64,000 nucleotides of DNA from Ascarosepion bandense. Its lineage: Eukaryota > Mollusca > Cephalopoda > Sepiida > Sepiidae. The stretch covers positions 687,501 through 751,500 of the forward strand of contig JBBBDQ010001689.1 in the NCBI GenBank assembly GCA_037127315.1, written 5' to 3'. Below the pieces are notes generated by a model. It saw only the letters and a program-made list of their open reading frames with translations. It was not told the origin of the DNA and searched no databases. The position numbers and the translations under genes are program-made. Of the stretch, positions 43,206-52,328 are shown piece after piece; within the stretch, counting starts at the first letter, position 1, and every line of letters starts with the position of its first letter.

Positions 43206-44190
43206 TCAAACTCGTTTGGAGGACGTGATTAAAATAGTTTGGAATCTCTTGCAACTCTTCTGGTCGGTTTCTCTGTTTAAAATGGGGAATGCTGTTATAA
43301 CCCGTGCTGTCAGTTCATATTTGGTGTTACAAGGAGTTTAGTGTGATTCTCGATGAACTGAGTCATACATTTAATAATCAAGGGGTTGCATTATGGAGAA
43401 TTAAGGAGCCATGGTTTAAGGTTTGAGGTGGTCGCCAAATTTTATGACAGTCATGGTTGGGTTCTGTTTCTTGTGTGGCATGGTGCACAGTCCTGTTGTC
43501 CGGCAGAAGATCTTCCTGTTGACACAGGGCAGCACTAATACTTCAAGGCACTTGATGTAAGCCTGCGTGTTGAATCGGAGGCCATGCGGAAATATGAATA
43601 GAGGCATAACCTCGCCATCACAAGTGATCCTTTGAAAAATCTCTTTTCTTCACCATTAGACACATCCATATTTTTCAAACTCCTCCGCACTGTCCTCAGG
43701 TTGATACACAATCACTATAAAACCTTTATATGAGAGCTTCCAGTGCGAATGACAAACAGTGCAGAAGATTGTTTTAAAATTTCTCGCGTAGTGAAATGCA
43801 TTATAGTGCTCATTTTCTCACAGACGTTGCCCAACTGACCCTACTATAATATGCAGTTGACAAAATCAAAAACAATGTTTATACGCGAAATTAAATTTGA
43901 AACGGTGACAATTCATGCATCGCAACCTTATTTTATGCAAGGTTTTATTAGCACCCCTCTGGAGAAAGGTATATATATTTATTGAAGTCATCTCTTCATT
44001 TGTGAGAAAATTAGACCTTATTCACTGCTATATTGGAGGATTGATATTACATAGCAGAGAACCTCTGTTTTATGTTTCTTTGTACATTATTTAAATGGTT
44101 GGATTTGCTGATTCAACGCGTTTCGGATTTAGTGGAACTACGTTTTTTTCTTTATATAATAAAATGTTGGTTTCCAGGTCAGAATAGCTG
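43206..44190 (-). pseudogene. mariner-like transposase and 5' region, decayed
   Basis: Minus strand around 43640-43420: DGEVMPLFIFPHGLRFNTQA, YIKCLEVLVLPCVNRKIF, then (frameshifted) QQDCAPCHTRNRTQ and KPWLLNSP-CNPLDY near 43365-43420, resembling the second (QQDxAPxH) and third (PNSPDLNPLDYxVW) catalytic blocks of mariner/ITm transposases. Stops and shifts throughout. 43700-44190 is the more N-terminal part, not readable as protein. Confidence 0.65.
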
Positions 44191-45189
44191 GACATAGCTA
44201 ATATATGTTTGGTTTTTACCTGCAAGATTTACCATCCGCTGGAGGCCTATCTACCATGGTAACTTTACTTTTTTATCTTCTTACTGTCAACTTTTCTCAT
44301 CGTATTTCTAAAATATTTCTTTCTTTATATTTATTCTTGTCTCTCCTCTTCTTTACCGTATTTTTTCTTCGTCCTTTAAGCATATTTTGTTTTTTCTGTT
44401 TATTGTACTTTCTTCCTTTCTTACTTACATTTTCATTTTTATGTTCCTAAAATCATTAAAACATCAAATTTATACAAGACAATTACAAACATTTTCTCTC
44501 TTCCGACATCAATAATGGCAACAGAATTCTATTCGGAACATTTGTGAAGTCTGGAAAATATTTTTCTGTTTTTGCCGCAGTGTCATTAAGTCCAAATCAA
44601 TAACACCATTAATCAATGTCTTACGTCTTGTCAATTATTTTACCGCGTCTTTTGCCCGCCATGTCGTCTGCTTTGACAGCCAAGAAATTAATGGCGAAGA
44701 GGTCACGGCAAGGAATCTACATTCATTTTCTTTAGTCCTTGGCAAATTTTCGATAATATTTCTTGTAAACTTTTCCTCATTTGCTAGATTCTAATTTTTG
44801 TTTAGTTGTTTCTTTTTTCTTTCTGTGTTTTTATGTTGTTTTAGTTTTTATCATTCATTACTCTATACGAGCAATTCAGATTTAGATACAAATAGACACT
44901 GATGTAACTGACTTTAAGACGAGCGTGGTATTGTTATCTCAGACGTTTTTGAGTAGAGTACAATACTGTGTCTTATCACTGAGTTGAATTGTTATCGATT
45001 TTATTCTTCGAAGGCATGAGGACACTCGACGTTTTTTGCGACATTCTTATTTGCTTTGCAGCTGCAAAAGAAGTAACTACAAAAACATTCATTGAATTCA
45101 TTTTTAAACTTATATTATTCTGACTGTAAGAGTTTTTGTTTTTCTGTCTTTCTGTCCATATTTATATAGATCCGTTTATATATATCTAT
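44191..45189. other. Unassigned
   Basis: T-rich stretch 44270-44450 gives a hydrophobic frame that I regard as compositional. Nothing else recognised. Confidence 0.4.
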
Positions 45190-45190
45190 A

Positions 45191-45238
<48 letters not shown>

Positions 45239-45538
45239 GAATTGTTTGAACATTATTTTTTATCGATACTCGTATTTAAGTAGATATTCTGTGTTTTAAT
45301 TAAACAGTATTATATATTTATATCTACCGGTTTCATTATTTACGAATAATAACAATTTATCGTAAATAATCAGGCCGGCAGATATATATATATATATATA
45401 TATATAATGCTGTTTAATTAAAAAACAGAATATCTACTTAAATACGAGTATCGATAAAAAAAATAATGTTCAAACAATTCATTTCGAATTGTCGGTTGGT
45501 TATAACCATTTTCGTTAAAATTCGTTAATATTTATAAT

Positions 45539-45586
<48 letters not shown>
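45190..45586. repeat. Foldback element with ~85-bp inverted arms
   Basis: ATGAATTGTTTGAACATTAT (from 45235) and ATCGATACTCGTATTTAAGT are repeated in complement at 45400-45485; a TA run lies within the loop side at 45384-45404 and others flank it. The loop has a smaller perfect inverted repeat (ATTATTTACGA / TCGTAAATAAT). Related to 59790-60180. Confidence 0.8.
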
Positions 45587-45589
<3 letters not shown>

Positions 45590-46189
45590 AGTCTATTCAT
45601 ATAGATATATCAAAATTATATTAAAATAGACGGACCTAAAACTACATGAAAATATATTCATTTTTATTTAAAAATGTGATTTATAATGTAGCTGTTGGGA
45701 GATGGTTAATGTTTATTGTTTCGGCCTTGTGTCATACATAACCGAACTTCCTACAGCTTACAAATTTTTTCCAGAATTATCACAAAGAGAATTATCAAAA
45801 GGTTTTCATCGTTAGCATCAAAACGTACGCATCAGAAGGTTGCTTGTATGAATTTCTATGGATGTGTGGAATAGTGTAAGAATAAAATATAGATTTTTCA
45901 TGTTAAAATAGAAATTTATTAAGAGGAAAGAATCACAAACATTGATAGAAATTAATGTTCAATGAGAAAGTTAAGGGTATCAAGAAATGGTCGTACTAGT
46001 AATTAGTTGAAGTGAGTTTATGCGTACTACGTATGTATGTATTTTCGTTTGATATAAGTGAATCACCACAACGATACCCCAAAATTCCGTAGCACCCTAA
46101 AAAGAGAATGTATTCCTTATTCCCTCTTACCTCAAATGAAGACAATAAGAGAAACCTCGAATTGTGGAGAAACTGAGTTCATGCCTGAA
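45587..46189. other. Unassigned AT-rich sequence
   Basis: Nothing recognised. Confidence 0.4.
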
Positions 46190-46890
46190 TAATTAAAAAA
46201 AGAAACACGCTGTCCTGGAAACCGAAATTTAATTATATAAAAAAAAACGTAGTTCCAATAAATCCGAGGCGTGTTTAATCAGCAAATCCACCCATTTAAA
46301 TAATGTACAAAGATACAACAAACAGGAGTCTCTGCTATGTAATATCAATCCTCCAATATGGCAGCAAATAAGGTACCATTTTCTCACAAATGAAGAGATG
46401 ATTTTAGTAATTATATATACCTTTCTCCAGAGGGGGGCTAATAAAACCCTGCATAAAATAAGTTTGCGATGCATGAATTGTCACCGTTTTACATTTTTTA
46501 ATTTCGAATATAAACCTTATTTGTTTTTGATTTCGTCAACTGCATAGTATAGTAGGTTTAGTTGGGCAACGTCTGTGAGAAGATGAGCACTATAATGCAT
46601 TTCACTACGCGAGAAATTTTAAAACAATCTTCTGCACTGTTTGTCATTCGCACTGGAAGCTCTAATATAAAGATTTTATAGTGATTGTGTATCAACCTAA
46701 GGACAGTGCGGAGGAGTTTGAAAAATATGGATGTGTCTAATGGTGAAGAAAAGAGATTTTTCAAAGGATCACTTGTGATGGCGAGGTTATGCCTCTAGTC
46801 ATCTTTCCACATGGCCTCCAAATCAACACGCAGGCTTGCATCAAGTGCCTAAAAGAATTAGTGCTGCGCTGAGTCAATAGAAAGATCTTC
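46190..46890 (+). pseudogene. mariner-like element, inverted relative to 43.5-44.2 kb
   Basis: Complement of 43490-44190 along its length (ACAGTGCGGAGGAGTTTGAA, GCATTTCACTACGCGAGAAA). Plus strand near 46775-46870: DGEVMPLVIFPHGLQINTQA, CIKCLKELVLR stop VNRKIF. The C-terminal catalytic blocks are missing. Confidence 0.7.
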
Positions 46891-47284
46891 TGAATTACGA
46901 AAAAAAAGGCATGATAACCTGAATTACGAAATTTTGCCTCATCCTCTATATTCAACCAATAATATCTATTCTACTGGTTATCATTTAATTAAGCATGTTG
47001 TGCTTTTCATACGAAATAAAACATTCTTTAATAAAGAAGAAATAATTAAAGAATGAGCACTATATATAATATCAAGGAATAAGGTTTTTTTTAAAAATGA
47101 GATCAAGAATTTAAAAACACATTGATGAACAGTAAGGCATCACGTTGGTGTCTATTTCATCTAAATAAATTAGTTATTAAAGATTTCGTAAGCGTTTTAT
47201 TAATAGTTTTATTAATTTCTTAAAATGTGCGTCATTTCATCTGTGAAAATCTATTATATCTATCTATCTATCTATCTATCTATC

Positions 47285-47330
<46 letters not shown>
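46891..47330. other. Unassigned, ending in (TATC)n and (TA)n
   Basis: TATC run 47255-47285, TA run 47288-47330, which adjoins element A. Confidence 0.6.
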
Positions 47331-47333
<3 letters not shown>

Positions 47334-47630
47334 TTTACGTTCTCACACGCTGATTGAGCAATTTGGAAGAGTGGGAGACTTTGTAAACCGTAGCTACTCC
47401 GGCATATACGCATCGCTCATTCGATAATGAATTGGAGCCCTCTAGCTACTGGGCGGGTTTATACGCGCTAAAAAGCCTGCTTTCTTCTACCGGCCGCTCG
47501 TGGTCTAGGGGTAGAATCGGCGATTGACGCTGATTCGATCGGATTTCAATCCTGGATTAGGAAGCGAACGGAGTCTTAGCCGTACTGATGAGCTGTGATA
47601 CAGCGAAACAGATCTGTCTGCAGATGACTA
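47331..47630 (+). mobile_element. Element A copy 5, complete monomer between (TA)n tracts
   Basis: GTATTTACGTTCTCACACGC to CAGATGACTATATATA, equivalent to one 305-bp unit. tRNA-like segment GCTCGTGGTCTAGGGGTAGA-ATC (A box) and CGGATTTCAATCCTGG (B box), somewhat like a glycine tRNA 5' half. Hammerhead at 47573-47628. Confidence 0.8.
47573..47628 (+). ncRNA. Hammerhead ribozyme motif (type I), copy 5
   Basis: GTC, CCGTA, CTGATGA, GCTGT-GAT-ACAGC, GAAA, stem III ACAGA/TCTGT, C17 at 47618, TGCAG, GAC. Core complete; one C-A mismatch in stem I. Confidence 0.78.
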
Positions 47631-47733
47631 TATATATATATATATTGTAACAAATTGTGGAACTCGTAGGTTTTTTACCTGCTGTTCATGCATTTACTTT
47701 TATAAAGAGTGCTTGATACACCGTAGAGCGTTA

Positions 47734-47910
47734 TATTGCAATAGTTGTTACAATGGTTTATAAATTCATAGTATCACCACACAAACATTTTCGCGTTTCG
47801 AAGTTACCTTCAACTTCGTCACCCGATGAGAAGCACCTAAAGGTAGCTTCAAAACGCGAAAATTTGTGTGTAGTGACACTATGAATTTATAAACCATTGT
47901 AACAACTATT

Positions 47911-47915
<5 letters not shown>
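47734..47915. repeat. Foldback with ~78-bp arms
   Basis: ATAGTTGTTACAATGGTTTA and TTTTCGCGTTT-GAAG lie in both orientations around CACCCGATGAGAAGCACCTA. GGTAGCTTCAAAACGCGAAA resembles Penelope-type terminal motifs. Followed by (TA)n 47917-47965. Confidence 0.8.
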
Positions 47916-47965
<50 letters not shown>

Positions 47966-47972
<7 letters not shown>

Positions 47973-48331
47973 ATGGATATGCGGAAATGTGAATCTTGCT
48001 ATCTGTTAGGGCAGATTAGGGTAACGATTGCTCTAAATTCTAAATCATAGAGAATGCCACAGAAATGCCATCTTTCTAAAAAACACATGGCAAAACCCAG
48101 ATAAGAAAAATGATTCGTTGAGGAACCCCTGTAATTGACAGGTAATCCTACTAAAATACCTTTAAACAAATTTTATTTCCATTTCCTCAGTAAATATGAT
48201 CTATCAATCGTATGTCAGGTTGCACAAAATGACACTATGTTATGTCAGATACACACAAAAAAAAAAACAAAAAAAAACAGGAGAATCGCCGAGAAAATGT
48301 CATAAAGGAAATCGCGAGTAAAAGACTAACT
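47966..48331. other. Unassigned
   Basis: A-run near 48253-48280; nothing recognised. Confidence 0.4.
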
Positions 48332-48340
48332 ATCAATTGT

Positions 48341-48623
48341 GGTGCAGTGGATATCGGCTCGGAACGAGAAATCGGAGAGCCGAGTTCGAATTCATTGCAT
48401 TCACTTACACGCAAATATCCTTGGGAAAGGTATTAGCCCGTCTCTTCCTTCCAGTTATGGGTTAAATAACAGGACAGACTGGGTTCTATAGCCTTGGCTG
48501 GCAACCAGTCTACCGCAGAAAGCAATGGCAACCTACTGCGGGATAATCTTCTGCCCAGTCAGTCATGACTCGTTCGAGACATGATCGCCCAAGCGTTTTT
48601 CACGTATGGCACTTAACTGACTG
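48341..48623 (+). mobile_element. SINE-B with hairpin tail and target duplication
   Basis: GGTGCAGTGGATATCGGCTC (A-box region), GCCGAGTTCGAATTC (B box), body, CTACTGCGGGATAATCTTCT, CGTTCGAGACATGATCGCCC and GGCACTTAACTGACTG. ATCAATTGTG flanks at 48332-48341 and 48624-48633 (overlapping the first base of the SINE). No 5S head: the duplication sits directly at the tRNA-like start. Confidence 0.85.
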
Positions 48624-48633
48624 ATCAATTGTG

Positions 48634-49076
48634 TGGCAAAAGAACCTACAGCTTTTAACTACAGAATTTGTCGAAATCATAAAAGTAAAAATATTTGGTT
48701 GCCACACATGAAATGACGTATTTTTGGATGGTTGTTGATCCTGTCATTTAACGAAGTAACCTCCTTTGGATATAAAAAAAAACTTATTTATGGCTCTTTA
48801 TTTTTTCCAGATATTTTTTTTCAATATTTTGTTATTCATAATCCCAATAAAAATGATTACAATGAAACAATGTCGAGTAATGTTACTGTATGGACACAAA
48901 TTGAGAAAAAGTGACATTTTTGCATCGAATCATTAGATGCGATGAGAAATGGATAGCTTTTGCCAACAGCAGAATTTGTGCATACGTGAATATTATGATC
49001 ATAATCGATACTGGAACACGGATCTCTGATTAACAATTACGAGCAATTATCCATTATGCACCACCCACGCATACAG
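48634..49076. other. Unassigned; tRNA-like piece near 49015-49065
   Basis: Minus strand 49065-49020 reads GGTGCATAATGGATAATTGC, GATCCGTGTTCCAG, a possible third SINE head. Confidence 0.35.
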
Positions 49077-49215
49077 GCTTACAACACCTGATATAAGTAA
49101 ACGGTTACCCATCTAGGTAGTGAAGTGAGTGCAATGAATTCGGCTGGAATTCGAACTTGGCTCCCCGATTTCTCGTTCCGAGCCGATATCCAATGCACCA
49201 CAACACACATCCACA
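49077..49215 (-). repeat. SINE-B head next to a 5S tail, order reversed
   Basis: 49130-49215 on the minus strand is the SINE-B tRNA-like head (GTTGTGGTGCATTGGATATC, GTTCGAATTCCAGCC). Downstream of it on the same strand, 49124-49077 is a 5S 3' part (TACCTAGATGGGTAACCGTT, CAGGTGTTGTAAG). In the other composites 5S comes first. Confidence 0.65.
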
Positions 49216-50023
49216 TAAAGAGATATAGAATTCCTTAAAAAATGGTCGCTTGGTGAAGGCTTTTTTGAATGACCGAGCAGAAATTTAGAACGGGAAACGT
49301 TGGGGTTTCCGTGAGTTAAAAAGCTATCTCATTTCCTATTGTCATGGAAACAAATCGATTCTGGTCCATTGTACACAGCATTACAACCATTCAAACCCCC
49401 ATATAAAAGTAAATAAACTGTCATTTGTTATGTTCCCTTGTTTTGAGAAATAGTTTGTCACCTATTTGTGCACAAACAGACCCGAAGGGAATGTTTTTCT
49501 TCTTTCAGCGGAAACTTGGAGACAGATTGTCGGGAAGGAGACGATCGATATGCCTCGAGAAGCGAGCCACACTTTTCCCCATAAGAAACAGATATGTTGA
49601 CAAAAGAATGTTTTGTAGCATGCAAGGGCCACTAGCATAAGGTGTTAAGGGGGAGATTTTTACGCTTTTTTCTCGCATATTACATGGTCGGGTCATTTGC
49701 TGAGGGATCGTCGATAGTCACGTTCACAACACTCTCTGGTCTTTTCAATAGAAATAGAAGTTGTTAATCTCTTTTTTTTTCTGATTAGGATTGTGCTTCC
49801 TGTGTATTCGAAAGTCTTTTACATTCTCTTCCACTCCAAATATCCCTTTTCATCTGAGTGTCAGTTTTGCCTTACTTTGGGCGAAGAAATAAAAATAAAT
49901 AAAAGGATCTCGTATATATTTCACGGCTAATTTCGATTACTTAGGTTCTTTTATATCCGTCAGTTTTAATTCTACTGTTATGGACCGTATCAATTCAAAA
50001 CGTTGCTGATCATAGATTCGCAC
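49216..50023. other. Unassigned
   Basis: No gene recognised; frames at 49425-49640 have no similarity I can name. Confidence 0.35.
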
Positions 50024-50397
50024 TGTTATAATGCCCCCCTACGATGAATGAACTCTTCCTCTTTGTTATATATAATTATCTGCGTGACTTCCGGAGAGGA
50101 GATAACGAGAGCAGTTAGCAGCACTTAACAAAGGCAGTTAAACGCAGTTAATGGTAGTTGACGACGGTTACTAGCCAGGCAATGAGCAGCGTAATAATAC
50201 CTTCTCACTTACTTATTTCTAGTCACTTATTATTAAGACTTCACCTGAATATCTTTTTTCTTGTTATACTAATACACTGTTTTGGACCTACCTTCTTGTT
50301 CCTTGTCTTACTTCCGGCACAAACCGTTCACTACGACTTTGCGGCGAAGTTTCGCCACAACTACACAACAAATTCGCGACGAAGACCCACACCAATA
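50024..50397 (+). mobile_element. Gypsy-like LTR with leader remnant
   Basis: TGTTATAATGCCCCCCTACG at 50024, ACTCTTCCTC, GCAGCGTAATAATACCTTC-like block, GTCTTACTTCCGGCACAAAC, ACTACACAACA at 50370, then AATTCGCGACGAAGACCCAC. No internal coding region follows. Confidence 0.75.
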
Positions 50398-50919
50398 ATA
50401 TATGAAGTCTAAAAGTCATGGAGACAAAAATAGTCATAAGAACTGTCAAACAGAAAATAACAAAAAATGGTTTCTGAGTCGGTAGATTGCGCATTTTTCG
50501 GCTGAATAAATTAATGCTCTGGAAATAAATATTTAATACTAGCAGTATAGCCCGGCGTTGCTCGGGTGTAATGAAAGCTTTAAAACTAATCCATGGTTCT
50601 GAAGCTCAGACTCTTTGGCCGTTGGCACGAAAGACTAAAAAGCAATAGTTGTCTCCAGTTAAAGCGAAACCGTAGACTGAATGAAAAATGAACGGATGTA
50701 AGTCAAATTTTGATTTCCTGGTATCGATATCAAATAAGTTTTTTAACATTATTAACCTAAAGTCCTGTCGAAGAACGAAATGCGTCGGTTAGGATTTTCA
50801 GCAAGGTTTGATAAATGTACCAAAACAGAAAGAGAAGGTCGGTTTTTCTCTTAACACCGCTATTACCGTAATCTTGTGGTAAATACGAAATTAAAAGTAC
50901 CTCTTTTTCTCTTCACTGT
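50398..50919. other. Unassigned; repeat boundary motif near 50550
   Basis: CTAGCAGTATAGCCCGGCGT-TGCTCGGG resembles a terminus I recall from repeats in several invertebrates, but I cannot name the family. Confidence 0.3.
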
Positions 50920-51260
50920 TGTTATGGTCCCCTCCTACGAAGAATGAACTCTTCCTCTGGCTACATATAAATTACCTACGTGACTCCCAGAGAGAAGTTA
51001 CGAGCAGTCAAGTACAACAGTTAACGGGAGCAGTTAACGACAGCTACTAGTCAGGCAGCGTAATAATACCTTCGGACTTATTTCTATATTCATTATTATT
51101 AACACTTCCTTTGGAATACCTTGTTTCTTCTTATACTAAGACACTGTTTTGAGTTTACCTTCTTGTTCCGTGTCTTACTTCCGGCACAAACCGGTCACTA
51201 CAACTTTGCGGCAAAGTTTCGCCACAACCCCACAAAAAATTGGCGACGAAGATCCACAAC
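50920..51260 (+). mobile_element. Second gypsy-like LTR, same family
   Basis: TGTTATGGTCCCCTCCTACG, AGTTAACGACAGCTACTAGT, GTCTTACTTCCGGCACAAAC, GCCACAACCCCACAAAA, then TTGGCGACGAAGATCCACAA. About 550 bp separates it from the first LTR; that gap has no gag/pol. Confidence 0.75.
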
Positions 51261-51679
51261 ATCCACAATTTCCTAGGCTATGAAGCTCGTAGTAATATTT
51301 AACTTCTATCTTTTCCACAGAGTTTTGTCATCCGTTTACACAAGCTAGTTATCTAATCATTGTTGTTATGTTTATTATCTCATTTCCAGTAGGTACTATG
51401 AGTGTCATATTTGCCAAGCTTTTCTTCTTTATGCATTACAAAGTTTTCTCAATCACTTTTGAATTATAATTATAAGTATCCTTTTTGCTTCAATTCTTCT
51501 TAAATTTTTAAAACATCTTTAATCACATGCTCTGTCCTTCCACTGTGGGGAAATTGTTCACAATTCACTGCTATATTATAAGATTAATATTACATAGCAC
51601 TGTAAAGCTCATTTTAATGTTTAGAAATATATTCCATTAGGCTTCCCAGTGAATCACTTGTTTCTGGACGATTATCTAA
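51261..51679. other. Unassigned
   Basis: TTCACTGCTATATTATAAGA-TTAATATTACATAGCA near 51559 is like the mariner relic at 44.0 kb; otherwise nothing. Confidence 0.4.
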
Positions 51680-51802
51680 GTCAGTCCACTACCCAGAAAG
51701 CAATAGCAACCTACTGCGGGATAATCTTTTGCCCAGTCAGTCATGTCTCTTTCGAGACATGATCGCCCAAGCGTGATTCACGTATGGCACTTAACTGACT
51801 GA
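51680..51802 (+). repeat. SINE-B 3' half (hairpin tail)
   Basis: AGAAAGCAATAGCAACCTAC, CCCAGTCAGTCATGTCTCTT, GAGACATGATCGCCCAAGCG, GGCACTTAACTGACTGATA. Head is missing. Confidence 0.8.
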
Positions 51803-52328
51803 TATCTCTTTAGATCGAAAAATATCGTACATCCTCACCGATTTATTGTTATCTGTGAATTGCCTTGATCTATCGGAACAAATATAGGGAACATTTCCTT
51901 TCACCTTTTGTGCAGTTTTGAATTCAGAGATTTCTACTTCTCGGACTGGTTGCCATTATGTGATATAAGCCAAAGATGAGCGGCGACGAAAGTAAAGCCT
52001 TTGTTCAAAAAGGTTTTCCTTGGATTTGAAATAGGTTCGCCAATTTTCGTTGATAACGGTTCTGCGATCGGAAGATATCTATTATCATATCCCTCGTCTC
52101 ATAAACTTGACTATTTGTTGATACAACTGTAGTGGGTATTTTAGGGCATATTTCGCGATTTCAAAACCTGATATGAGAACAAATAGATAGTGAAGAATAG
52201 CAAACGACTTGTACAAAGTTACTTATTTGCACGTTACGACTGAACATGAATAGAGCCAAAAGTCCGTTCAGTAATCTTTGGAGAATAAAGCAAATATACA
52301 ACAGATACGCTAAAAAGAATAGGATACG
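51803..52328. other. Unassigned
   Basis: No feature recognised. Confidence 0.4.

Noticed and set aside
44205..44450. Hydrophobic 81-codon frame as a membrane protein
   Set aside because: T-rich composition alone gives L/F-rich translation; no homology or repeats of gene structure.
47800..47860. CCGATGAGAAGC...CGCGAAAA as another hammerhead
   Set aside because: No proper CTGATGA core, and GAAA is not positioned against a closing stem II.
49425..49640. 71-codon plus-strand frame as a small gene
   Set aside because: No recognisable similarity, equally long antisense frame, no splice or promoter evidence.
51680..51802. CATGTCTC-TTTC-GAGACATG hairpin as a terminator
   Set aside because: It recurs in SINE-B tails, lacks the context of a bacterial-type terminator and belongs to a eukaryotic repeat.
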